From Streptomyces spongiicola (GTDB taxonomy: Bacteria; Actinomycetota; Actinomycetes; Streptomycetales; Streptomycetaceae): DNA of 64,000 nucleotides. The stretch is from the NCBI RefSeq assembly GCF_003122365.1, contig NZ_CP029254.1, positions 2,367,001 to 2,431,000 on the forward strand, written 5' to 3'. Shown here in pieces: positions 33,576 through 42,099 of the stretch (its first letter is position 1; the number at the start of each line of letters is the position of its first letter). Below the pieces are notes generated by a model, which was not told the DNA's origin, made no database searches, and worked only from the letters and a program-made list of their open reading frames with translations. The position numbers and the translations under genes are program-made.

Positions 33576-34907
33576 ATGAGCGCGTCGACGACCGACTCCA
33601 CCAGCTCCCAACGGCCCAGGCTGGGGCGGGACTTCCCCTGGCTGTGGTGCTCCGCCGCCGTGTCCTCGCTCGGCGACGGGGCCACCATCGCCGCCGCCCC
33701 CCTGCTGGCGAGCCGGCTGACCGACGACCCCCGGCTGATCGGCGCCGCCTCGGTCGCCTTCACCGCGCCGTTCATCCTGTTCGGCATCCCGGCGGGGCTG
33801 CTCGTCGACCGCGTCGACATCCGGGCGATGATGGTGCGCGTCGACTTCGCCCGGGCCGCCCTGCTCACCGTGCTCACCCTCGGGATCCTCGGCGGCTGGG
33901 GCGGGCTGCCGCTGCTCTACGTGTGCATGTTCCTGCTCGGCACCGGCGAGGTCCTCTGCCGCAACGCCGCCCAGGTACTCGTCCCCTTCATCACCCCCAA
34001 GGCCGGGCTCGCCACCGCCAACGCCCGCATCATGGCCGCTCAGGAGGCCGGCGCCGGCTTCGTCGGCCCGCTCGTCGGCGCGCTGCTGTTCGGTGTGGCG
34101 ACGGCCCTGCCGTTCGGCGTGGACGCGGCCACCTTCCTGTGCTCCGCGGTACTGCTCGGCCGCATCCGCCGCACCCGGCCGGTCGAGCCGGACCGGGACC
34201 GGGACCGGGCCGGCATGCTGTCGCAGATGCTGGCCGGCGCCAGCTGGCTCTACGCCCACCACCTGCTGCGCAGCCTCGCCCTGGTGTCCTGTCTGATCAA
34301 CCTCGCCGGGAGCGCGATGCTCGCCGTACTCGTGGTGCACAGCGGGAAGGTGCTCCACCTGGGCCCCTTCGGGTACGGCGCCCTGCTCGCCTGCCAGGCC
34401 GTGGGAGCCGTTCTCGCCTCGCGGTTCGCCCCCGCGCTGACGCAGCGCCTCGGCAGGGAGGGCGCGCTGGTCGCGACCGCCGCCCTGATCGCCACGAGCG
34501 AGACGCTGCTGGCGGCCGCCTCCTCGGCGTACGCGGCCGGCGCCGCCCTCGCGATCTTCGCGTGCGGGACGGTGACATGGAACGTCGTCGTGGTCGTGCT
34601 GCGGCAGACCCTGGTGCCGCAGCACCTGCTCGGCCGGGCCAACAGCGTCTACCGGCTGGTCGCCTGGGGCGGACTGCCCGTCGGCGCGGCGGCCGGCGGC
34701 ATCCTCGCCGCCGAGGTCGGCACCCGCGCCGTGTTCGGCGCCGGCGCGGTGGTCATGGCGGTCGTCGCGGCGGCGCTCCTCGCGGGCGCCCGCCGCCGGT
34801 GGATCACCCGCGCCGAACAGAACACCCGGCAGAACGCCCAGCCGGGCACCGAGCGGGGCACCGAGCAGGGCGCCGAGCAGACGCGGCGGCCGACGGACGA
34901 AGTCTGA
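33576..34907 (+). CDS. MFS transporter, EntS-like exporter
   Basis: A 443-residue major facilitator protein with about 12 transmembrane helices. The short cytosolic start RPRLGRDFPWLWCSAAVSSL leads into helix 1, and FGIPAGLLVDRVDIRAMMV is the motif-A-like loop between helices 2 and 3. This pattern matches the MFS_3 group that exports siderophores and other secondary metabolites. The last ~35 residues are Gln/Glu/Thr-rich with repeats of the type GTERGTEQGAEQ. It probably exports the cluster product. It starts the plus-strand arm together with ligase B, 75 nt downstream. Confidence 0.87.
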   Translation: MSASTTDSTSSQRPRLGRDFPWLWCSAAVSSLGDGATIAAAPLLASRLTDDPRLIGAASVAFTAPFILFGIPAGLLVDRVDIRAMMVRVDFARAALLTVLTLGILGGWGGLPLLYVCMFLLGTGEVLCRNAAQVLVPFITPKAGLATANARIMAAQEAGAGFVGPLVGALLFGVATALPFGVDAATFLCSAVLLGRIRRTRPVEPDRDRDRAGMLSQMLAGASWLYAHHLLRSLALVSCLINLAGSAMLAVLVVHSGKVLHLGPFGYGALLACQAVGAVLASRFAPALTQRLGREGALVATAALIATSETLLAAASSAYAAGAALAIFACGTVTWNVVVVVLRQTLVPQHLLGRANSVYRLVAWGGLPVGAAAGGILAAEVGTRAVFGAGAVVMAVVAAALLAGARRRWITRAEQNTRQNAQPGTERGTEQGAEQTRRPTDEV

Positions 34908-34982
34908 GCCCGGCACCCGCCCGGCACCCGGCACCGCCGCAGCCCCCACCCGACACACGGTCCGCTCCGGAAAGGACATGCA

Positions 34983-36419
34983 GTGACGACCAGCAGCCCG
35001 CCCCAGCCGCCCAGGTCGCGGCTGGGCCACGCCTACCGGGAGCAACTCGCGCGGCACGCGCCCCCCGGCCATCCCGCGGCCGCCGCCCGGGAATCGGCCG
35101 CACTCACGCTGGCGTACCGGAACCGGTTCCTGAGCGGCCCCGCCTTCCTCGGCGAGACCGAGCGCCGCACCGTCGTGGACGACCTGCACACGGCCTACGG
35201 GCTGCTCCGCTCACTGCCGGAACGGGTGTTCGGGGGAAGCGTCACCGCACTGGCCGCGGCGGTCGGACTGGACCCCCGGCAGTCGGCGCTGATCACCCGC
35301 AGCGCCCGGACCGGGGCGCTCCTCCCCCTGGGGCGGGCCGACCTCCACCACGACGGCACGGGCTTCAGACTCCTCGAGTTCAACATCACCAGCGCACTCG
35401 GCGGCTTCGAGAACGCGGACATCAACCGGGCGATGCTGGCGTACCCGCCGCTGGAGGACTTCGTGCGCCGGCACGGCCTCCGCTACCGGGACACCCTGGG
35501 CTGCATGGTGCGGACCATGTACGCCGAGTGCGCCGCGGTCCTCCCCAGCGGCCGGGCGCCCGTCGTCGCCGTGGTGGACACCGCGGAGAACTTCGCCGTC
35601 GTGGGGCCCAGACTGCGGGTGTTCGCGGCGAAGCTGGCCGACCACGGCGTCGAGGGGATCGCCTGCGACCTCGGCGAACTCCGCTACCCCGGCGGCCGTC
35701 CCACCGTCGCGGGCCGCGCCGTCGACGTCGTCTTCCGGTACTTCCTGGCCGAGGACCTCACCGATCCCGCCACGGCGGAGCTGCTGGAGCCGCTGCTGGT
35801 CGCGGTCGAGCGGGGCAGGGTGGGCCTGTTCAGCCGGCTGGACGCCGAACTGTACGGCAACAAGGGCACCCTGGCGATGCTCTCCGACGAGCGGCACCGC
35901 GACCTGTTCGACGCCGCCGAACTGGCCTGCATCGACCGGCTTCTGCCCTGGACCCGGTACGTGCGCCCGCACACCACGGACCCCGGCGGCGCCCGGGCCG
36001 GCATGCTGTCCTACGCCCTGGCCCACCGGCAGGAGCTGATCCTGAAGCCGACCCTGCTGCACGGCGGCAACGGGATCACCGCCGGCTGGGAGGCGGACGC
36101 GGCGGAGTGGGAGCGCAAGGTCGCCTCGGCCATGGACGGCCCCTATGTGCTCCAGCACCGGGTACGCCCCGCCGCCGAGCCGTTTCCCGGCGACGACGGC
36201 GGCGTGCGGGAACTCTTCCTCAACTGGGGCGTCTACGTGGGGGTGCGCGACGCCGACGGCGAAGGCGAAGGCGAAGGCGAAGGCGAAGGCGAAGGCGAAG
36301 GCGACGGCGACGGATACGGCGGAGGCTTCGTCCGGGCGAGCCCCGATCCGGCCGCCGGGGTCGTCAGCGTGGGCAGCGGTGCCGAGGTCGGTTGCGTCTT
36401 CCACGGCGGCGACCGCTGA
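34983..36419 (+). CDS. Putative ATP-grasp ligase with permuted element order (ligase B)
   Basis: A 478-residue paralogue of ligase A. Shared elements in the same order are LEFN (131-134, in LLEFNITSALGGFEN), a downstream lysine (NK at 293-294), LPWTR (321-325), the nucleotide Lys355 with glycine loop in LILKPTLLHGGNGI, and VLQHRV (389-394). The acidic metal motif precedes the nucleotide loop, as in circularly permuted ATP-grasp enzymes. Residues ~424-442 are a Gly-Glu/Gly-Asp repeat encoded by a hexanucleotide array. It follows the exporter in the divergent arm. Two ligases suggest two successive amide bonds. GTG 34983 has GGAAAGG upstream. Confidence 0.72.
   Translation: MTTSSPPQPPRSRLGHAYREQLARHAPPGHPAAAARESAALTLAYRNRFLSGPAFLGETERRTVVDDLHTAYGLLRSLPERVFGGSVTALAAAVGLDPRQSALITRSARTGALLPLGRADLHHDGTGFRLLEFNITSALGGFENADINRAMLAYPPLEDFVRRHGLRYRDTLGCMVRTMYAECAAVLPSGRAPVVAVVDTAENFAVVGPRLRVFAAKLADHGVEGIACDLGELRYPGGRPTVAGRAVDVVFRYFLAEDLTDPATAELLEPLLVAVERGRVGLFSRLDAELYGNKGTLAMLSDERHRDLFDAAELACIDRLLPWTRYVRPHTTDPGGARAGMLSYALAHRQELILKPTLLHGGNGITAGWEADAAEWERKVASAMDGPYVLQHRVRPAAEPFPGDDGGVRELFLNWGVYVGVRDADGEGEGEGEGEGEGEGDGDGYGGGFVRASPDPAAGVVSVGSGAEVGCVFHGGDR
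36258..36311 (+). repeat. In-frame hexanucleotide array (GGCGAA)x7 (GGCGAC)x2
   Basis: Seven perfect GGCGAA units (36258-36299) and two GGCGAC units lie within the ligase B coding sequence and encode alternating Gly-Glu/Gly-Asp. The 6-bp unit lets copy number change without frameshift. The array sits in a surface-loop position between two beta-strand segments. Confidence 0.95.
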
Positions 36420-36628
36420 CGGCACGCGGCCGGAACGAAGAGGTTCGAGGCGCGCGGCACACCGACAGCCAGGAAGGCCGCACCGGTAGAGGTGAGGACG
36501 CGGGCGGCTCCAGCGGCGCGGGCAGGCGGCAGCAAGGCCACCGCGAAGCCCGCACCGCGGAAGAAGGCTGCCGCGCCGAAGCCGACGCCCGACCTCAGTG
36601 ACCGCCTCGTCAACCGCGCTGCACTCGG

Positions 36629-36823
36629 TTACGCCCCCGAGACTCCCGACACGAACCTCACGAAGGGCGCCCAGCCCTCGCGGCCCACGGCGAAGGGCGG
36701 GCGGGCCGGATCCTTGGAGTCCCGTATATGAACGGCCTGTTCGGCGACAGCCACCTCCACACAGTCATCGCCCGAGCTACCACTATGGCTTGACTTGAAC
36801 CAGGCGAGTTCCGTCGTGCTCAT
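36629..36823 (-). CDS. DUF397 domain protein
   Basis: A 64-residue protein with the full DUF397 signature: LAWFKSSHSGSSGDDCVEVA, then VHIRDSKDPARPPFAVGREGW and FVRFV. DUF397 genes almost always follow an XRE/DUF5753 regulator in Streptomyces, as here, where its ATG overlaps the regulator stop by 4 nt. Known pairs (BldB-like or WhiJ-like systems) act in developmental control, with the small partner modulating the regulator. Region 36420-36628 upstream of its stop holds no convincing gene. Confidence 0.9.
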   Translation of the reverse strand: MSTTELAWFKSSHSGSSGDDCVEVAVAEQAVHIRDSKDPARPPFAVGREGWAPFVRFVSGVSGA

Positions 36824-37707
36824 GCCTCTCCTCGCAGTCGCTCCAGCAAGGCCCGGGAGTCTTTGGGGTGCAGGGCCTGCGACCGCAGTGTGTCATAGCG
36901 CTGCTGGAGAACTCTCACCTCTTTCGAGTCACCGATCAGCCGCCCGCTCTCCTGGCCCTCCGAGTAGGCGAGTCGACGGCCTTCTGGAGTCTCCAGTAGG
37001 CGCAGAGGCCCATCCATGCACGAGTGGTACTCGGCTTCCAACGGCATGACCTGCAGTGTCACGTTGCGAGGCGATGTGTGCTCGAGAACGTGATCCAGCT
37101 GCTCGCGCCGCACCTCGGCACCGCCCAGTCTTCGTCGTAGGACCGCTTCCTCAACGATGAAGTGGAACGGAACTGTCGGACGCTCACACAGCATCCGCTG
37201 TCGCTCCATCCTCGCCGCAACCTGAGCTTCCAATTGCTCGTCCGTCAGCAGCGGAATCCGGTTCTCGAAGAGGGCCCGCGCATACCCCTCCGACTGCAGC
37301 AGCCCGGGCACCAGCCGGCATTCGTACGTACACAGACTCACCGCCTCCCGCTCCAGCCGCGCCCACCGCCGGAACCACGCAGCGAGTCCCACCTCGCCCC
37401 TGCTCAGATGGCGCGCGGCCCTGCGCAGCGCCCCGGTGTTCCCGAGCACCTCCTCCGCACGCTCGACGAACGACTCGTCCGGCATCCGGCGGCCCAACTC
37501 CACCGACTCGACCGTGTGCTTGGAGTACCGGACCACGGCGGCGAGGTCTCCCCGGCTGAGGCCCGCGTGCTCGCGCAGCGCCTGGACGACCGCGCCGAAC
37601 GTACGCAGACTGTCCGAAGGATGGGGTTCCCGCTCCCCCTCCCCCACCGCGACCGTACGGGCGACGACGCCCGTCGCGGCGGCCCCCTCCGCTTCGACGA
37701 TGTCCAT
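36820..37707 (-). CDS. XRE-family regulator with DUF5753 (WhiJ-like)
   Basis: A 295-residue regulator. Residues ~30-85 form the Cro/C1 helix-turn-helix (VVQALREHAGLSRGDLAAVV, then RYSKHTVESVELGRRMPDES). The C-terminal DUF5753 region contains RLVPGLLQSEGYARAL, VPFHFIVEEAVLRRRLGG, VTLQVMPLEAEYHSCMDGPL and RLIGDSKEV. ATG 37707 has GGAGG 9-13 nt upstream. It pairs with the downstream DUF397 gene. A perfect 14-bp palindrome at 37810-37823 may be its operator. Confidence 0.9.
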   Translation of the reverse strand: MDIVEAEGAAATGVVARTVAVGEGEREPHPSDSLRTFGAVVQALREHAGLSRGDLAAVVRYSKHTVESVELGRRMPDESFVERAEEVLGNTGALRRAARHLSRGEVGLAAWFRRWARLEREAVSLCTYECRLVPGLLQSEGYARALFENRIPLLTDEQLEAQVAARMERQRMLCERPTVPFHFIVEEAVLRRRLGGAEVRREQLDHVLEHTSPRNVTLQVMPLEAEYHSCMDGPLRLLETPEGRRLAYSEGQESGRLIGDSKEVRVLQQRYDTLRSQALHPKDSRALLERLRGEA

Positions 37708-37809
37708 CCGCCGCACCTCCCTCTCCGGCCGCTCAGGCCCGCACACGTTCAACACTGAGCGTGACGAAAGGGCACGCGTACTGTCCACTGCCCGTGCCCG
37801 TACGCTGAC

Positions 37810-37823
37810 TCCCCGTACGGGGA
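37810..37823. promoter_or_regulatory. Perfect palindrome TCCCCGTACGGGGA
   Basis: A 14-bp perfect palindrome about 100 bp upstream of the XRE/DUF5753 start (37707, minus), in the 280-bp gap to the next gene. Autoregulation by the adjacent regulator is a reasonable guess. Confidence 0.45.
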
Positions 37824-37990
37824 ACGGAGTCCGCAACAGGCCCGCTCGGACGCCACACCGGCACCATGAACCATCCCGCTCCCCAACTCGCCACCTCCCC
37901 GTGCGCCTTCACGCGGCTGCCGTCCTCCCACGACGGCGCTGGGATCCTGGCGCGCGATGGCCCGCCCAATGGCGTCACTCCGTGCGGTGG

Positions 37991-38262
37991 TCAGGTGTCG
38001 AGTTGTTGCGCTCCGAAGTGCTGTGCTCGAAGGACCAGGACGACATCGTCGCGGTAGTCCTCCTGGTACCAGACCATCATGGCGCCCTCTGCGAACGTCC
38101 TGACGCCGGATGCCGCCTCGGTGATGTCGAAGGGCTTACCGATGCGGACTCCCACGGCATCGGCGATCCGCTGCGCGATCGCCTCGACCTCCAGCCGCTG
38201 GGCCTTGTCCAGGCGGCCGACGACGTTCTCGGCGTCGGGTTCGTACTCCCAAATTCAGTCAC
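37991..38262 (-). pseudogene. Small partner gene of DUF6247, frameshifted near its start
   Basis: A conserved-looking frame reads WEYEPDAENVVGRLDKAQRL, continues EVEAIAQRIADAVGV, and ends VWYQEDYRDDVVLVLRAQHF, GAQQLDT and a stop at 37991. It has no start codon: the GTG at 38262, placed just after the DUF6247 stop, is in another frame and yields only VTEFG before drifting. Adding one T to the AATTTGGGAG run (38248-38253 on the plus strand CCCAAA) would join them as VTEFWEYEPD. Either a one-base deletion inactivated the gene or there is a homopolymer sequencing error. It is probably the second half of a two-gene toxin-antitoxin-like unit. Confidence 0.6.
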
Positions 38263-38607
38263 TCACGCGGCGATAGCCTCGGCAAGGATCGAAGCCAGCT
38301 CACTCGCGGCGGCGCGGCGCGCGGCACGATTATCCGACTCGCTGACGATGCGCTCACACTCTCGGAAGCGGGCGAGACGCTGCGGGTAGCGGGCGACTCC
38401 GACCCATGACCACCAGTGCTCGACGAAGGCACGGGGCGGTGCGAGGGTGTACTCATCGCGGGCTTGGCGCATCGCTTCATCCCACTGCCGATCAAACGTG
38501 GCGAGGACAGACGGGTCGAGGCGTCCGACGGCGACGCGGAGCGCGGCCGGGGTCTTCTCGGGCATGGGGATGCGAGGGCCAGTGGGCTTTGGGGCACGCC
38601 CGGTCAT
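38263..38607 (-). CDS. DUF6247 family protein
   Basis: A 114-residue protein with the DUF6247 signature LDPSVLATFDRQWDEAMRQA, then RDEYTLAPPRAFVEHWW. It resembles the antitoxin-like upstream member of small two-gene operons in actinobacteria; the function is not established. GGAG lies 7-10 nt upstream of the ATG. The stop (TGA) directly abuts the GTG of the frameshifted partner. Confidence 0.8.
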   Translation of the reverse strand: MTGRAPKPTGPRIPMPEKTPAALRVAVGRLDPSVLATFDRQWDEAMRQARDEYTLAPPRAFVEHWWSWVGVARYPQRLARFRECERIVSESDNRAARRAAASELASILAEAIAA

Positions 38608-38816
38608 GACGGACTCCGTAAGGTCTCAGGCGGTGGAGTGGAGCAGGGACGGAGTAACGGCGCCCGCGGCTTCCTCGCGCGGTATTCCCTCCCCCACTCG
38701 GCGCTCGTCGGCGTGGGCCCAGGGCTTGGTCGGATCACATGCTCAGCCGAAGGCCGCCCGCACGTCCGGCAGTTACCAGTCCGAGTGATCAAGTACGAGG
38801 ACCCGTTCGGACCCAA
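38604..38816 (-). CDS. Possible small upstream ORF of the DUF6247 operon
   Basis: A 70-codon frame starting at TTG 38816 ends with TGA overlapping the DUF6247 ATG (ATGA). It has one CxxC (CRTCGR) and no recognised domain, and no Shine-Dalgarno sequence is visible. The stop-start overlap is the only real support. I regard it as doubtful. Confidence 0.25.
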   Translation of the reverse strand: MGPNGSSYLITRTGNCRTCGRPSAEHVIRPSPGPTPTSAEWGREYRARKPRAPLLRPCSTPPPETLRSPS

Positions 38817-38978
38817 AGGTTAAAGATCAAGCTCAGGCGTCGTAGCGCTTGGTCACCACCATCGCCATCCCTGTGAGGACCGCTTTCGTTGACCTGACTC
38901 GCTCAGCCAGCAGTCGCTTCCCGTCCACAGACTGCGACAAGTGGGCCATCTCGGCAGCGCTCGGCGTTACCGGAAGGC

Positions 38979-41900
38979 TCACTCGCGGGAGGGCAGATCG
39001 GAGACGCTCAGCACGAGCGCCGCGGTGAGGATCTGTGGTGGCTTCGTCGACATCTGCTGCTGCTGGTCCAGCAGTTCGAGACGCTTGCGGAGCCGCACAT
39101 CGAGCTCGACGGCTTTGCGGTGGAGGCTCTCGGCGGACTCCTTGGGCTTCTCACCCCTCCGCTCCTTCTCGGAGGCCGCCGTGGCGTCGAGGAGCAGCCG
39201 CTCGCTCTCCGAGGTCAGGCGCTTGGTCACCAGATCACGGGTCTTGGTCAACTCTGCCAGGCGACGGGGCTGGACTTCTGCCAGGTACCCGGGAAGGCGG
39301 TTGGCGATGATCCAGCTGGTCGCCTTGGACTCGGCGTCCGCCAGCCAGGGCAGTCCGTGCACGACGTCGCTCGCCGTACCGTCGGGCGCCGCGGCACAGT
39401 CGAGGTAGGGCGCGGGGCCCGCCGGGTGCACGGTGCCCCGGCTGTCGACGTAGGCGTACGAGAACCGTCGGGCCACCGACTCGCCTGCACCGTCCACGAC
39501 CTCTTCCACGACCCCGACGAGGAGGTGCGGTGCGTCGAGACTGGCCGAGATGAGGACGGTGCCCCGGTTGAGGGCGTTCTTGAGGTTCCGGATGGTTTCC
39601 GCCATGACGGCGTCGTGTAGCGGGTGGCCGGGGGCGAGCAGGTCGGTGCGGGCCCGGTCGTCGGGCTGGACCCGGCCGAGGTCGAAAGTGACGTGGTCGT
39701 ACTTGATGGAGATGGGGCCGTCACCCGCTGATCGGACGTGCTGCGGCACGTGGGCGATCTCGTGACGGCCCTGTGCCCGCTTGACGATCCGACCGCCGAG
39801 CCGGGTGAAGGCGTCCTTGAAGGTCGATTCGATGTCGTGCGGCTCAAGACGCCGGGCGTGGGCATCGTCCATGGTGGCGCGCAGAGCGCGGAGATCTGCG
39901 TCCGAGAGGTGCTCCGAAGCGAGCGCGCGTTCGTCCAGGAGGCTCTTGAGGCCGTCTCCGACGGTGCTGTCGATGACCTCGTGCATCCTTCCCTTGACGG
40001 CCGGCTGCTCACCGTACTGGATCGCGTCGAGGAGCAGGTCTCGCAGCGGGGTCTCGGCGAATGCCTCTCCCAGGACGTCGAAGACCTTCCCGCCGTACGT
40101 CTCGCGCATCTGGTCGAGTTTCTCCAGCAGGCGTGTGAAGACCTCGCCCTCGCGGGTGTTGGAGGCGACGAGGTTCCAGAGCCGACAGACCTCCTCTTGG
40201 CCGATGCGATGGATGCGGCCGAAGCGCTGCTCGATGCGGTTGGGGTTCCACGGCAGGTCGTAGTTGATCATCAGGTGTGCGACCTGGAGGTTGAGGCCCT
40301 CGCCTGCGGCGTCGGTGGCCAGCAGGATCAGGACATGACGGTTCTTGGTGAATTCCTCGGTGATCTGCCGACGTTCGGCCCGGCGTACGCCGCCGTGGAT
40401 CGCCTTGACGGCATCATCCCTCCCCAGCAATGAGCCGATCTTGGCCTGCAGGTAGCGAAGTGTGTCACGGTGCTCGGTGAAGACGATCAGCTTCCGCGGG
40501 TTCCCTTCGGCGTCCATCACCAGCGCGTGGTCTCTGAGGAGGGCGGACAGCTCGGTCCACTTGCGGTCCGTACCCGCCTCGCGGACCCGCTGCGCCATCC
40601 GCACCAACCTCCTCAGCTCGACGAGTTCGGCGTCGAGCTCCTCGACCGTCCGTGCCGCCGTCGCGGCGTCGAGCAGATCCTCCTCGATCTCCTCAATCTC
40701 CTGCGCGTCGAAGTCGTCGCGGTCGAAGGAGGCTAGGTCGACGGCGGGCATGCTCTCGCAACGGGCGCCGTCGAGGATCTCCTGCCTCCTGCGCTCCAGG
40801 CGTTCGGTGCGCCGCACGAGGCTCTTGTAGATCGCCTCGGGGCTGGAGGCCAGCCGTCGCTGCAGCACGGTGAGTGCGAAACCCACGGTGTTCTTGCGTG
40901 TGCCGCCGATGCGGTCGGCGCGGTTCATCCCCTCTCGAACGTACTGGGTGACGTCCTCGTAGAGGTCGTACTCGAGCGCCGTGAGCTCGTAGGGGACGGT
41001 CTCCGCTAGTCGCTCGGGAAAGAGTTTCCTGCCCTCGAAGGTGAGCAGGTCCTCCTTGATCATCCTCCGCATGACTCCGCCGACGTCGGCACTCGTCTTC
41101 TGCCTGCCCTCGAATCGGTCGCGGTCCAGCAGGGTGAGGAAGAGCTGGAAGTCCTCTTCCTTTCCCGAGTGCGGGGTCGCGGTCATCAGGAGCAGATGGC
41201 GTGTGATCTCCCCAAGCATCTCGCCGAGCTGGAAACGCTTGGTCTTCTCCACTTTGCCACCGAAGTAGTGACCACCCATGCGGTGTGCCTCGTCCACGAC
41301 GATCAGGTCCCAGTCAGTCTCCCTGAGTTGTGCCTTCAGGCGTTCGTTGCGGGAGAGCTGGTCCATGCGGGCGATGAGAAGCGGGTGGGCCTCGAACACA
41401 TTGAGGTGGAGCTGCGAGTCGCCGAGCTGGTTCGTGAGCAGGTCGAAACGGAGGCCGAACTTGAAGAAGAGCTCGTCCTGCCATTGGTCGACCAGGCCTC
41501 CTGGAGCCACAATGAGGCACCGTCTGACGTCATCGCGCAGCAGGAGCTCCTTGATGTAGAGCCCTGCCATGATCGTCTTTCCCGCACCCGGGTCGTCGGC
41601 GAGCAGGAAGCGCAGCGGCGTACGGGGCATGAGCTCGCCGTACACGGCGCGAATCTGGTGCGGAAGCGGCTGGACGTCGCTGGTCGCCACGGCCAGCATC
41701 GGGTCGAACAGGCCGGCCAGCGAGATCCGCTGAGCCTCGGCGGCCAGCTTGAAGTCACGGACGTTCGCGTCGAAGGCACGGCTGCCGCTGCGTGCGATGC
41801 TCAGCCTGCCCTCGTCCCTCCGGAAGACGATCTGCTGGTCGAGGGCGCCCCCGGCTGTCTTGAAGGTCAGCTCGACCGCGTCCCTGCCATGCGGCTGGGC

Positions 41901-41981
41901 GGCGATGAGCGTGACGACCTCCGCCGGTACGAGTCCGTCTATCCGCAACCCCGGCTTGAGCTCCTCGAGCAGCACGTGCAC
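38979..41981 (-). CDS. SNF2-family helicase, DrmD-like
   Basis: A 1000-residue SNF2/Swi2-type ATPase. The N-terminal ~100 residues (LKPGLRIDGLVPAEVV) resemble the wedge of DrmD, the SNF2 helicase of DISARM phage defence. Walker A is DDPGAGKTIM (129-138), DEAH lies at 230-233, MTATPHSGKEEDF follows, and the C-terminal lobe has DAAGEGLNLQ and RIEQRFGRIHRIGQ. A long C-terminal region follows (LITSAS-type strands, then coiled coil KRLELLDQQQQ). GGAGG is 4-8 nt upstream of GTG 41981. No drmA, drmB, drmC or methylase is in the window. It is divergent from a second SNF2 helicase. Confidence 0.85.
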   Translation of the reverse strand: MHVLLEELKPGLRIDGLVPAEVVTLIAAQPHGRDAVELTFKTAGGALDQQIVFRRDEGRLSIARSGSRAFDANVRDFKLAAEAQRISLAGLFDPMLAVATSDVQPLPHQIRAVYGELMPRTPLRFLLADDPGAGKTIMAGLYIKELLLRDDVRRCLIVAPGGLVDQWQDELFFKFGLRFDLLTNQLGDSQLHLNVFEAHPLLIARMDQLSRNERLKAQLRETDWDLIVVDEAHRMGGHYFGGKVEKTKRFQLGEMLGEITRHLLLMTATPHSGKEEDFQLFLTLLDRDRFEGRQKTSADVGGVMRRMIKEDLLTFEGRKLFPERLAETVPYELTALEYDLYEDVTQYVREGMNRADRIGGTRKNTVGFALTVLQRRLASSPEAIYKSLVRRTERLERRRQEILDGARCESMPAVDLASFDRDDFDAQEIEEIEEDLLDAATAARTVEELDAELVELRRLVRMAQRVREAGTDRKWTELSALLRDHALVMDAEGNPRKLIVFTEHRDTLRYLQAKIGSLLGRDDAVKAIHGGVRRAERRQITEEFTKNRHVLILLATDAAGEGLNLQVAHLMINYDLPWNPNRIEQRFGRIHRIGQEEVCRLWNLVASNTREGEVFTRLLEKLDQMRETYGGKVFDVLGEAFAETPLRDLLLDAIQYGEQPAVKGRMHEVIDSTVGDGLKSLLDERALASEHLSDADLRALRATMDDAHARRLEPHDIESTFKDAFTRLGGRIVKRAQGRHEIAHVPQHVRSAGDGPISIKYDHVTFDLGRVQPDDRARTDLLAPGHPLHDAVMAETIRNLKNALNRGTVLISASLDAPHLLVGVVEEVVDGAGESVARRFSYAYVDSRGTVHPAGPAPYLDCAAAPDGTASDVVHGLPWLADAESKATSWIIANRLPGYLAEVQPRRLAELTKTRDLVTKRLTSESERLLLDATAASEKERRGEKPKESAESLHRKAVELDVRLRKRLELLDQQQQMSTKPPQILTAALVLSVSDLPSRE

Positions 41982-42040
41982 AACCTCCGCTTGGCAGCCT
42001 GCGAACGCTACTCGGACGTTCCGGCGATGTCGTGATCCCG

Positions 42041-42069
42041 TCGACGTGATCGATCGGGGTCGCTAATCT
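42041..42069 (+). promoter_or_regulatory. Putative promoter of the second SNF2 helicase
   Basis: TCGACG (42041-42046) and TAATCT (42064-42069) are spaced by 17 nt, 31 bp before the ATG at 42100. The 118-bp gap between the divergent helicases leaves little room, so the two promoters probably overlap or lie back to back. Confidence 0.5.
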
Positions 42070-42099
42070 TCCCAGAGGTCATGCGAGTCGGCGGGGGCA

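Noticed and set aside
24869..36419. Calling the cluster a ketomemicin cluster.
   Set aside because: The ligases have permuted motif order, no amidinotransferase is seen, and several genes are extra; only the pathway logic is shared.
32999..36601. 1200-codon plus-strand frame across the exporter and ligase B.
   Set aside because: It is a frame shadow; the real proteins lie in the other plus-strand frames with transmembrane and ATP-grasp motifs.
36492..36731. Plus-strand 79-codon frame rich in Ala, Lys and Pro after ligase B.
   Set aside because: It is antisense to the clear DUF397 gene and has no recognisable motif or ribosome site; its composition reflects repeats.
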